Source: Rhynchopus sp. YZ270_cl-10 (taxonomy: Eukaryota > Euglenozoa > Diplonemea > Diplonemida > Diplonemidae). Taken from it: a stretch of DNA of 64,000 nucleotides. The notes below the pieces were generated by a model. That model was not told the DNA's origin and searched no databases. It worked only from the letters and a program-made list of their open reading frames with translations. Where the stretch lies: positions 1,302,001 to 1,366,000 of the forward strand of contig OZ037835.1 in NCBI GenBank assembly GCA_964035575.1, read 5' to 3'. The position numbers and the translations under genes are program-made. This document shows, piece after piece, positions 50,778-60,510 of the stretch (the stretch's first letter is position 1; every line of letters starts with the position of its first letter).

Positions 50778-53189
50778 ATGCCGCTTCGCATGAACCTTCC
50801 GATTTTCATTGTAATCCTGACAGCAACCATCATCAGCACTGCCTCCTCTCTTGGTGGTGGGTTGATTCTGTACATGGCAGGCATCTCCTCCTTGGAGGAC
50901 ACCGTCCGCGAGACCGGCCGCAGTGAGGTCATGGTGCTCCGGAGCCAGGTCGTCACGATTCTTGATGCCTCGAGAAGCCTTATGACGAGCGTCGCACGCT
51001 TCATGCACTCCGACGCAGTCCACGGCGACGAACTGCAGTGGAACGAGGCGCTCCGCCGCTCCTGGTCCGCCACAGTCTCGACCAACAACCTCCTCTACTT
51101 CATCAGCGTCGTCCTGCATCCGTACCCACCCTTCGAAAACCCCTTCTACTCCACTGTCTGGGGCGACCTCACCCGCGACGGTACTCGGAATATGCTTTGC
51201 GGCCATGCCGGCCAACAGCGCAACAACTCCATCGTGTACAACCAAACCACCTGGCTTCCGGACAAGGTGATGGTTGGCTCCTACAACTTGAACACAACCT
51301 CTGGGGGTGAAGGGGACTATTTATATGAGTGGGATGCCTCCTCCGGGTTCACTGGGTGGGCGGCACCGGAGAACTTTGACCCGCGTCTCGGAAAGCTTCC
51401 CCCATTCTATGAAAAGCCGTTCCCTGGGGCGATTGGGGGTTCGCTCTTCCCGCCACAGAAATACCCAGCAATTGATGGATATATCCAGTCGTACACGATG
51501 TTCAGTGCAACGTACTTCCCCCCGCCAGCACCACATCCGTGGAGTGGGTACCGTGCGATTGTGATGAATGTTGGGTTTTTATTTGCAGAATTTCGCCCAA
51601 TTTTTGAAGCCTTCGGAGCAGAACACAAGGGCAAAGGCGCTGCAGTGATGATGGTCGCACGCTCCTCCAACGCCGTTCTTGCGACGACCTCAGGACTGGA
51701 CATGATCCCCGAATGGTGCCAAGCGCAGGAAGGTGAAAATGCGTTTACAATGTACCTGGAGGATTGCTACCTCCGTCCAAACGAGGTGTCTAAAGCTATG
51801 ACCGAGGCGTACGAAGAATCCTTGAAACTCGTCTTTGGAGGGTTTTACAATATCCGTTTAGATGATCAAGATCATTTTGTACAACGTCTTTCGGTCGAGG
51901 AGGATTGGGAGTTGATCTGGATTCTTCCAGTTTCCTCTGTGAACGCGCAGGTTCAAGAAGCGTTGTCGCTGCTGTTTGTGTTCACAGCGATAGTGTTGGT
52001 GTTTGATGTGTTGGTGGCGGTGTGCGAAATGTTTTTTATTGCGCTGCCGATTGCGAGTCTTGCCGAATCGGTGCGGTGCTTGCGAAGTTACGAGACAGAT
52101 GCAGCACAACGCGCCATTGCGCAGTACAAAACGACACCCATTATGATAGCAGAGATGCGTCGTATCGTGGAAGGCATGTTCCTCACCATTGACAGCCTCA
52201 AGGAATACGGCATGTTCATTCCTAACGTGCTCATCCAAGAAGACCCCGAGATCGATACCGAAGCAGAGGCCTCTAGCATCGCACCCGAAGCCACGCACGC
52301 CTCCTCGCAACGCTCGTCGAGACGCTCTTCCGATGTGCAGTCCTCAGATATCCTTGAAACAGTGAAGACGAAAGCCAAGCTGGGCCTGCACCTCGCCCTC
52401 AAACGTATTGCACTGCTGTCCGTCAGCGTCAAGGGGTGGAGCAAGACGGGCGACTCCACGGTTGCGATTGTAAGCAACCACACCGCACTGTTAAGTTTTA
52501 TTTCGGGCTGCGCGGCTCAGAACTCTGGCCACGTCGAGAACTTCTGTGGGGATGACTACCTGGTCGGGTTTAACACGAACAAACAGGTGTCCGACTGTGG
52601 CGACAAGAGTGTCTCCTGTGCCCTTGCCATCCGCACTGACAAGGAATACATGGCGCTCGCTGGGGTTGTATCACAAACGAACATCTCCTGTGGTTGCACA
52701 ACCGGCAAAGCATTGGTAGGAAACCTCGGGAACGATACCATCCGCCGCTTCTCCCTGATGACGTCGCTGGTGAAGTGGGCAGACTACCTTGCTGTGTACA
52801 ACGACCTGATGGGACGCATGGTCACTGCGGACTACTCCATTACGGGCACAGGGTACTTCGGGTTTGTGTACGAAACTTATGACCTGCTTCTCCGCACTGG
52901 GAAGTCACCGATCCTTGTATCGAACGTCCTCCAGCAGCAACGTGTTGAGGCATCCGAATGGATGTACGAAATGGAAGAAGCAGAACGAAGCAACACTTAT
53001 GGCAACCAGAACGACTTCGTCACCACAGTCCTCTTCCAGGACTGGGACAGATACCAGATGCCCAACGGGTTTTCCGAAAAGCAAGATTTCGACCACATCC
53101 TTTATGCATACAAGCACCGTGAGTTTCACCCAGTCAATGTAGGTGCAGTGACCCGCAGCAACGGTGCCGCCGTGCCTCATAGAACCTAG
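50778..53189 (+). CDS. Receptor nucleotidyl-cyclase-like membrane protein 2
   Basis: The 803-residue paralogue of cyclase 1 has the same layout: signal anchor, extracellular sensor, second membrane segment near 394-424, HAMP-like linker and degenerate class III cyclase homology region. Residues 1-350 are identical to copy 1, and I saw one base difference in about 1,050 bp. From LVFGGFYNIRLDDQD onward the proteins differ at many positions, most in the Ser/Glu-rich linker near 495-525 and at the C-terminus (ends AAVPHRT). The same cyclase substitutions occur (SVSVKGW; GDDYLVGF kept). Both genes being intact argues for retained, probably non-catalytic, receptor function. Confidence 0.75.
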   Translation: MPLRMNLPIFIVILTATIISTASSLGGGLILYMAGISSLEDTVRETGRSEVMVLRSQVVTILDASRSLMTSVARFMHSDAVHGDELQWNEALRRSWSATVSTNNLLYFISVVLHPYPPFENPFYSTVWGDLTRDGTRNMLCGHAGQQRNNSIVYNQTTWLPDKVMVGSYNLNTTSGGEGDYLYEWDASSGFTGWAAPENFDPRLGKLPPFYEKPFPGAIGGSLFPPQKYPAIDGYIQSYTMFSATYFPPPAPHPWSGYRAIVMNVGFLFAEFRPIFEAFGAEHKGKGAAVMMVARSSNAVLATTSGLDMIPEWCQAQEGENAFTMYLEDCYLRPNEVSKAMTEAYEESLKLVFGGFYNIRLDDQDHFVQRLSVEEDWELIWILPVSSVNAQVQEALSLLFVFTAIVLVFDVLVAVCEMFFIALPIASLAESVRCLRSYETDAAQRAIAQYKTTPIMIAEMRRIVEGMFLTIDSLKEYGMFIPNVLIQEDPEIDTEAEASSIAPEATHASSQRSSRRSSDVQSSDILETVKTKAKLGLHLALKRIALLSVSVKGWSKTGDSTVAIVSNHTALLSFISGCAAQNSGHVENFCGDDYLVGFNTNKQVSDCGDKSVSCALAIRTDKEYMALAGVVSQTNISCGCTTGKALVGNLGNDTIRRFSLMTSLVKWADYLAVYNDLMGRMVTADYSITGTGYFGFVYETYDLLLRTGKSPILVSNVLQQQRVEASEWMYEMEEAERSNTYGNQNDFVTTVLFQDWDRYQMPNGFSEKQDFDHILYAYKHREFHPVNVGAVTRSNGAAVPHRT

Positions 53190-53791
53190 GAGAGGACAAG
53201 GGAAGAAAGGGGGAAAAGTGAGGTGTGGCGCCATGGAAACAGTAATTGCCTTGCTGCCTTAAAGGCGGGGGGTGCTTTATCATATTCAGAACCCATCTGT
53301 GAGGCCTTTAGCAAACACGTCATATTGTGCAAAATGCTCGAAGGAGAAGGGGGAAAAAAATGTGGGAGCGAACAACAATTATACTTAGTCTTGTATTGCT
53401 GTTGACAGATACGAGAAAAAACCGTGCGTGCTATTTGTGTACTATTTTTTTATTTTTTTTATCACACGCCATACACCCCCCTCTCGGGGCCCGCTGTTCG
53501 CCCTCGAAACAAGATCAGGGAAACTGTCTCCGCACTGCCTCGAGCGGTGTGGAACCCCGCCACGTAGAACGACAAGAAAACGTGGTTAGAGACAGCTGCA
53601 CTTTTTACCTTTGCTTTTTTTTTTTTTTTTGTGTTTTCTCTTGTTTTTTTTTTTTTAAATATTTTTGACAGGGCCTTCAACCATCGACAAAGTCTGTCCA
53701 CAGTTTTGTCGAAGTAAAAAAAAACACCGATTAAGTACAAAGCCTTAGGGCGACATTGTGTACAGATCCTACCTCGGTAGGTGATTGTCGA

Positions 53792-54492
53792 CAGGGTCCT
53801 CAAGGGGGTGCAAAAAAATTTTTTTGCACCCAAAAAAAAAAAAAAAGAAAATTCGGGGGGTGCAAAAAATATTTTTGCACCCCCCCCCAAAAAAAAAAAA
53901 GTTTTTTTGGGTCGAAAAAAATTTTTTGAGGGGGGATTTCAGGCTTCAGCAGGGATTCTCTGGCTTTTCGTCAGCACCACAACAGACACAGCCAAGCACC
54001 ACGAGGTGGCTGTCACACTCACAATGTGTGAAAGTGGTGCCAGGGATGCTCCCTGCGATTGTCGCCACCTTTAGCAGTCCAGGAAAGCAAGCGAAGTGAT
54101 TATGTGGAAGTGTATTTCGTTTTATGCATGGGTACTGAGTGTAATTTTCCGCTCGCTGCGCTCGCGGAGGTACACCTTAAAATTTTTTTCCGCTCGCTTC
54201 GCTCGCGGAAAGACACCCCAATGTGAAATAAAAAAACGGGCGCAGGAAAATTTTTTTGAGCCTCCCACGATTTCACAAAAACCCAAAAAAATAGCGTCAG
54301 GCCCTGGTTTCCCCATTTTCCCGTGAATTTTCACACCTCTTCCAACTTTGTCAGGGAGGAGCGCGCGCGAAGCGCGCGTGACGACCGCTTGTGTGGGGAG
54401 AAAGCTCGGAATGGACTTTTCTGAAGGGTTTTGTACAGAAAAATTTTTGCACCCCCAAAATTCCCAGAGAGGGGTGCAGGCTGAGGACCCTG
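53792..54492. mobile_element. hAT-like nested element (701 bp)
   Basis: CAGGGTCCTCA...TGAGGACCCTG is flanked by ATTGTCGA on both sides (53784-53791, 54493-54500). It contains perfect palindromes GTGCAAAAAAATTTTTTTGC and a similar one at 53857, and GC hairpins with a CTTCGC turn (54150-54210, 54360-54382). Confidence 0.85.
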
Positions 54493-54504
54493 ATTGTCGA
54501 TACA

Positions 54505-55339
54505 CAGGGTTTTATCTCCTTATATGTTAGTGGTCCCTAGACCGGGTAAAATAAAAAAAAAAATATTTACCCGGTCCAGAGATTTTTTTGTGGGGGGGTG
54601 GGGGGGGGTTCGACCCCCCTTGGGGGTTTTTTCAGACGTGTCCAGGGGGGGTGGAGAAAAAAAAATCCGGGGGCCCGAAAAAGTTCCAGGGGGGGTCAGG
54701 CCCGGCATGCACCCACACTCGCCATGGGGCCATATTCAGCCTCGTGCCTCGTGAACAAAGTGACCCCGTGACAGCCAGAACGCGACTCAATTTGTCAAGC
54801 GCCGAAGCAAAAGGAAGCATGCAGCTTGGCAAAAGACAAAAAGTAGCGTACCGTGCGCCTGCGGCGCAAGATTGCAACCCACCCATGACATAGTTTGGCT
54901 GTAAAATGTGCAATTTTAAGCACAATATTTTGAAATGTTGCGTACCGTGGCTTCGCCAAAACTTTCGTTCAGCAAAATATGGAAGTAACATTTACGGGAA
55001 CTGACGATAATGACCAACGACAGTGCCATTTGATGTCAACATTTTTTTTAGAAATGTTGCGTACCGTGGCTTCGCCAGGAACCTTTGCCATGACTGCCGT
55101 TTCTTTTTGTAGATGTCTATACGAGGAAACGTCCGCACGCTACCGACCTGACATGATTTTTTTGCTTATTCCGCAAAGGTGGGGAACGTGAGATGACATG
55201 CAATATGCGAGTGAATGCAGCAATTTTAACGGTTTACCGGGACATTTTCGCCGGAGGCGAAAAATTTTTTTGACCACTTTTTTGCCAGACCGGGTAGACC
55301 GGGTAGAATTTTAAAATGTTTTTTCAAGATAAAACCCTG
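54505..55339. mobile_element. hAT-like nested element (835 bp)
   Basis: CAGGGTTTTATC...GATAAAACCCTG is flanked by TCGATACA on both sides (54497-54504, 55340-55347). Its left duplication overlaps the right duplication of the neighbouring element, so both inserted into the same GATTGTCGATACA stretch. It contains an ACCGGGTAAA palindrome (54540-54577) and CTTCGCC hairpin blocks. Confidence 0.85.
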
Positions 55340-56639
55340 TCGATACAACAAAAAAAAAAAAAAAAAAAAAAATTGACCTCCCCGAGCCCGCGCGCGCTTC
55401 GCGCGCGCGGGTGCAGCAAATCGCAGGGAGAAGCTTTCAGGTATTTATACAGGTTTTGGTCATTTTTGAAAACTCGGTCAACCAAAAAACTCCTCCTGTC
55501 CCACAAACGTGTATTTCAACACAAGCAGCATTGGTAGCTTTGTAGCCACTGGTGACCCACAAGCCGTAGTGGGTATCACACCTGTCTTATCAGTAAGCTC
55601 AGTACATTTATAACAACAAAGGTCCCTGGCGAAGCCACGGTACGCAACATTTCAAATATTGCGCATACCACGGCGCTTTATTTACAGCCAAACTATGTCA
55701 TGGGAAGGGTGGGATGCCTGCTTGCGCCGCAGGCGCACGGTACGCTACTTTTGCCTGGCTCACTCCTCGTTGGGTTCTACGAGCTCTGTCCAAATGGTCA
55801 CAGTGGATCACAGGAGAATGTTAAAGTTAAAACCCTGAACCGAGTTTCTCCCGTGGACTACCCTGCAACTCGGTCAGAGATAAAAGGATTTTGCCAAAAT
55901 CCCATATTTTTTTTAGATTTGTCGAACTTCGACAAAAAAAAAAACCAAAATAAAAAAGTTGTCGAAGTTAAGGCTTAACTTCGACACGTTGAAGGCCCTG
56001 ATTTTTGAGATACACTGTCACAAGAGGGCTTTGTATTTCGAAGTCTCTCAGCGATGTCAAAACTTTTCATCAGTCCTATTCGTGGTCATTTACCCCCCCC
56101 CCCCCCCTAAATTTACCCCCCCCCCTTACACGGCGGGGTCCACACACCCGAGGGTCCGTAAATTTTACGGACCCTCTTTACGGACCCTCAAGTGCGGACC
56201 CGGGTCCGTAATTACGGACCCTAGGGTCCGTAATTACGTACCCTAGGGTCCGTAATTACGGACCCTAGGGTACGTAATTACGTGGTCTAAGGTGGGAAAT
56301 CACTGTTTGGATGTGTGACTGCTGGTCGAAAAGCCCTGGGAGCAAACCGAGTGGTACACAGGTACCACATGATAGACCATGATCATGTGGGCCTATCCCA
56401 AGTTACATACCGAAAAAAGTCGTGAGCTCGGTTAGTTGTCAAAGACGTCTTCCACCATGCACTGAGGAGATAATGATCCAACAATTTACAAGAAAGATTA
56501 CTTAACCTACTGCTGGAAATTGCCAGGTCGTAGTAACACACAAAGTGTGCCTCCGTTCGGGAAGACCGGATATTCTAGAGACCAAAAAGGCCTCAAGAAT
56601 ATCTTCCGGTAGTCAAGGTATAACCGAGTGAACGGCCCA

Positions 56640-57540
56640 AGACCCCCGTGGAGAAGTTAAATGTTGTAATGCTATCAAGTAGAAACTGCGAACACTGTCT
56701 TACCCTCCTCAATACATGGTGGAATATTTCTTTGACAACAAACCGAGCTCAAGAGTTTTTAAACTTCCCTGAGGGAATGCGATACGCAAAATTTACCACC
56801 AGACCCTGTCTTCGTGCACCTTCGGTGCAACGCTGCAGACAGGCCAAACTGCGTTGGACTCAGAGGAATGCCTGCTGTGCAGTGTATCAATGAGAACCAA
56901 GTCCCAGCAACAAGGGGCGCCTTTTGGCGGGCGTTGTTGAGGGTGTTTGGGGTGCAAAGTTTTCCACAATTTTGATGCGCGGGTACAGAAGTGTTGTCTT
57001 GTTCTTTCATCTTTAGGAATGTAAATGTCAATCGCGTTTAACGACCACTAGGGCTTGTTCAGTGAACCCACGAGGGGTCGAAGGGGGTTGGTTATCCCAT
57101 AGCTATCAAAGGTTGTGTCGACCAGGCTAATCCACTATGTTACGCTGTACGTTGTTAAATCCGAAGAAATAACACTTTAGCAGCCGCAGGAAGTTTGTTA
57201 AAAAGAGTGCCTCACGCTACACAAACCACCACCCGCGATTGACTTAGATGTTATAACAAAGAGAATTCAGAACAAAACAACACCCTGCCCCATACACACT
57301 AAATTGTCATGCTTCAAGAGCATGCCTGGGCCAAAATTACTGTTGACCAAAAAGGCAACAAGACCACCCACAAGGAGTGTGAATTGTGCACTGGTTTTCT
57401 GGGGGAACGCAATATTTTCTTGTGTCTAGTCCTCCGCAAGCAGAGGACAGACTTTCCGGAAGGTTTCCAAAGTCGAATTTCTTGCACTAGCTATGCTCCC
57501 TTGGTCAATGGCTATAGCAGTGACTGACTAAGTGTACCCA
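56640..57540 (-). repeat. Repeat family 4, copy 2 (inverted relative to 9430-10260)
   Basis: Diverged reverse-orientation copy sharing TAGTCCTCCGCAAGCAGAG, TTTCTTGCACTAGCTATG and GACAGGCCAAACTGCG with the first copy's complement. A small frame at 57309-57527 inside it is not conserved. Confidence 0.6.
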
Positions 57541-58237
57541 CCCCCCTCCACCCAGATCTTCGAGAATAGATTGATGCGGGTAGATTTTGAGTTGTTGAAT
57601 GTCGGACCGCGGTGAAGCTTCTCATCGCAATCGCGGGTGCAGTTCAGACTTCACGATCCTGTGATAAGTGTAAATGTGGGGTGTGATTAAGTTATGGTAT
57701 ACAAACGTAGTAGTCGGGAAAGGTGAGGTTAATAAAAAAGGCTATTTATTGCCGTGAAATAAGATAGATTTTTTCCACGCTACAGGTCGAGAGAGTGACC
57801 TGCTGCACAAATGGTTCGAGTGAAGCGAGGTGAATTATGTGAAGCAGGTAACGAGCGCCTGTGGAACCAAATAGAAACGTAACACTCATCACACGATAAA
57901 ACCCATGGGAGAGGTTGTGGTGAAACGCACACACCTCGACCTGAGGAGTGGCTCTGCAGCGCGGTTCGTCCCCAGAACCGCAAGTGTGTTCAAAATGCTT
58001 TGTTTCTATTTCCTCCTTCATGTCATGAGGTGACACAAAATGATTGGTGCGTAAAAAAATAGCTATTTAATAGTGTGAACATTACGCGTTTATTTCGAGT
58101 TGAAAACACGAACAAGTTGAAATATGCGGCATTTTTTTGTTCAATCTTCACTAGTAACTGAAAGTTAAACATAATTACATACCTTGTCTTCCCCGTAACC
58201 TGCGCCTTCGCTGCTTTTAAGGTGCTTTCTCTGGGTG

Positions 58238-58488
58238 CCCAGTACCCAGTACCCAGTACCCAGTACCCAGTACCCAGTACCCAGTACCCAGTACCCAGTA
58301 CCCAGTACCCAGTACCCAGTACCCAGTACCCAGTACCCAGTACCCAGTACCCAGTACCCAGTACCCAGTACCCAGTACCCAGTACCCAGTACCCAGTACC
58401 CAGTACCCAGTACCCAGTACCCAGTACCCAGTACCCAGTACCCAGTACCCAGTACCCAGTACCCAGTACCCAGTACCCAGTACCCAGT
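58238..58488 (+). repeat. Heptamer minisatellite (CCCAGTA)n, about 36 copies
   Basis: Same unit and same left flank as the array at 6542, but longer. After the array the flanks differ (CTTCGAGAACC here). It is followed at 58666-58735 by scattered GGTAC-containing degenerate repeats. Confidence 0.95.
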
Positions 58489-59228
58489 GTCTTCGAGAAC
58501 CTAAAAATGCGTTTTGTTGAAATTTTCTGGCTTTTTCTGAACTTTTCCCAGCTACTTTTCTGGTCGTAGCCGACTTTTCTGATCGAGTAGCTATTTTCAC
58601 TTTTCTGGTGTATGAGTAGGTTTTCTGGGTGGGAGACTGGATTCTGGGTACAGTGGTGTGTCTGGGCACCCAGGCACCTGGGTACTGGTGTATTTTCGGC
58701 CCAGGTACCCCGGTACACGGTACACTGGTGTACAAGGAAAAAAGTCGTGAAAAAAGCAACCACAGCTCCACATGACAAACACGAAAGTGTCCAGTCACGT
58801 GGGGCATTCATGCACTGAGGAGATAATGATCCAACAATTTACAAGAAAGATTACTTAACCTACTGCTGGAAATTGCCAGGTCGTAGTAACACACAAAGTG
58901 CGCCTCCGTTCGGGAATACCGGATATTCTAGAGACCAAAAAGGCCTCAAGAATATCTTCCGCTGGTCAAGGTATAACCGAGTGAACGGCCCAAGACCCCC
59001 GTGGAGAAGTTAAATGTTGTAATGCTATCAAGTACAAACTGCGACCACTGTCTTACCCTCCTCAATGCATGGTGGAAGATGTCTTTCACAACAAATATCC
59101 TGTACACAGGTACACAGATACACAGGTACACAGGTAAAACCCGTGTGTGTGAAAGTTAAAAATAGCTATATTTGCATTTTTCGCCCAGCATTGAGGACAC
59201 ATAGGCCCACCAAGGGCAATTTTGTGAT

Positions 59229-59437
59229 GTCAAAAAAAATTTTTTTTCGGCCCAAAAATTGACTTGTTTTCGGTAAAACCCACTAAAAATTGTGGTACTC
59301 TAAACTGCGTTTTAGACCCCCACAGATGCTCAAAAGTGCCAAATTTTGCTTTTAATGGCCTCAAATCGTCGAAATTAGCCCTAAACGGGGGCAAAAAAAA
59401 TTTTTCGAGAGTCCCTTTCCCTGGGAGGCTCCGTAAT
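59229..59437 (-). repeat. Repeat family 3, copy 3 (reverse)
   Basis: Complement of the 7365-7655 repeat, ending CGAGAGTCCCTTTCCCTGGG directly before the palindromic 20-mers. Confidence 0.7.
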
Positions 59438-59679
59438 TACGTACCCTAGGGTCCGTAATTACGGACCCTAGGGTACGTAATTACGGACCCTAGGGTCCGT
59501 AATTACGTACCCTAGGGTACGTAATGACACTCCGTAAAGAGGGAGTGTCCTAACATGCCGTTTTACGGACCCTCGGGGTGTGCGGACCCCGCCGTGTATT
59601 TTACCCCCTTTTTCAGAAAAAAACGGTTCAGGCCAAAATAACATGGTAATTTACCCCCCCCCCCTTATAATACCCTGTT

Positions 59680-59850
59680 GTGGCTGGTACTTTACCCCCC
59701 TGGGGGGGTAAAGTACCAGCCACCAGGTAATTTTTGGGTAATTATCGCCGCAACACGCCAGGTGGTGTTTTGTCACGAGTGACCTAAACCCACGAGCGAA
59801 GCGAGGGGGTTCAGGGAACGAGTGGCAAAACACCACCTGGCGTGTAATTA
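59680..59850. repeat. Nested perfect hairpins
   Basis: GTGGCTGGTACTTTACCC and its complement meet around 59702. A second stem, ACACGCCAGGTGGTGTTTTG with complement at 59826-59845, encloses a CGAGCGAAGCGAG hairpin. Together they form a compact multi-stem structure, probably a further small foldback element. Confidence 0.7.
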
Positions 59851-60510
59851 TGGGGTAATAGTTTCACTTAGTGCAGCGCATACCTGTTTTGTTTTATGGT
59901 TTGCTGGGAGGGGCTGATGTGTTCAGCGGGTCGTACATCCGGAGACTGTAGGACTCGTCTGATTTGAAGCTGGAGACAAGCTCGAAATGAGGAAAGGGGT
60001 AAAGTGCAAATAATCTTTCACCCTGTTTTACATCACGTGTGCAGGTAGATGGGTGCAGGTGGGTACGTTTGTGCTGCGTGGGCGATACGTTTGGGACACC
60101 TCACGGAATCTGAGGCAACACCGTGATCCCTGACCAGTCATGGTTCAGGCACGGGCAGAAAGATGATGTGGATGATGTGGATCCATGATGCATGACTGCT
60201 TGCGATGTCGCAAGGAAGTGAGGAATTTTTTTCAGATGACACATTTGTCATGAGAGCATGTGTCGTCACACTGTGTTGTGCAAAATTTTACCCCACCGTG
60301 TATGAAAAAGTCCCCCCTTCCCACCCAAAAACATGACCTAACCCATAACATGGTAATTTACCCCCCCCCCTTACCCCCTCATTTACCCCCCCCCCTTATT
60401 TTACCCCCTTATTTCCAAAATTTCCGGTTCACCGACCCAAAGGGGGGGGGGGTAAATGACCACGAATAGGACTGATGAAACCTTTTTTCAAAAAAGCTGC
60501 TCCCCCCCAC

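Larger units (their letters stand above)
53668..56001. mobile_element. hAT-like non-autonomous element, outer (2.3 kb)
   Basis: It starts CAGGGCCTTCAAC and ends GTTGAAGGCCCTG. ATTTTTGA is duplicated on both sides (53660-53667, 56002-56009) and occurs once in uninterrupted family 5 units (TCATTTTTGAGATAC). The CAGGG ends and 8-bp duplication fit hAT elements. It has been entered by two further elements (53792 and 54505). It carries inverted copies of a GC-rich hairpin block (54835-54960 and 55625-55755). No transposase. Confidence 0.85.
56455..59075 (+). repeat. 270-bp direct repeat pair
   Basis: 56455-56730 and 58807-59075 are nearly identical (begins CATGCACTGAGGAGATAATG). Each contains a possible stem (CCGGATATTCTAGAG with CTCAAGAATATCTTCCGG). 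No ORF is shared. This could be a structured RNA or an internal transposon repeat. Confidence 0.75.
56160..59525. repeat. Tandem palindromic ~20-mers (ACCCTAGGGT / CCGTAATTACGG)
   Basis: At 56198-56282 and 59437-59525 alternate the palindromes CCGTAATTACGG (or GTAATTAC) and CCCTAGGG. Both blocks lie just inside the inner inverted pair of the composite element, one near each end. Confidence 0.75.
56071..60474. mobile_element. 4.4-kb composite element with CAGTCCTATTCG inverted ends
   Basis: Ends CAGTCCTATTCGTGGTCATT and complement are followed inward by C runs. The flanks continue a family 5 unit on both sides (AAACTTTTCAT | ATGAAACC...), with an apparent 2-bp AT duplication. An inner inverted pair (CACGGCGGGGTCC at 56127 and its complement near 59582) suggests nesting. 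Contents are family 4 and family 3 repeats, a 270-bp direct duplication, a heptamer array and tandem palindromes. No transposase gene, and no other gene recognised across the 4.4 kb. Confidence 0.7.

Noticed and set aside
53781-54099. Lys-rich and Gly-rich ORFs in the hAT-like elements
   Set aside because: They translate A runs and palindromes; there is no conservation and no transposase motif.
58217-58811. ORFs of up to 262 codons with Tyr-Trp-Val-Leu-Gly-Thr-Gly repeats (also at 6442-6726)
   Set aside because: Products of the CCCAGTA array; a 7-bp unit without stops is open in every frame on both strands.
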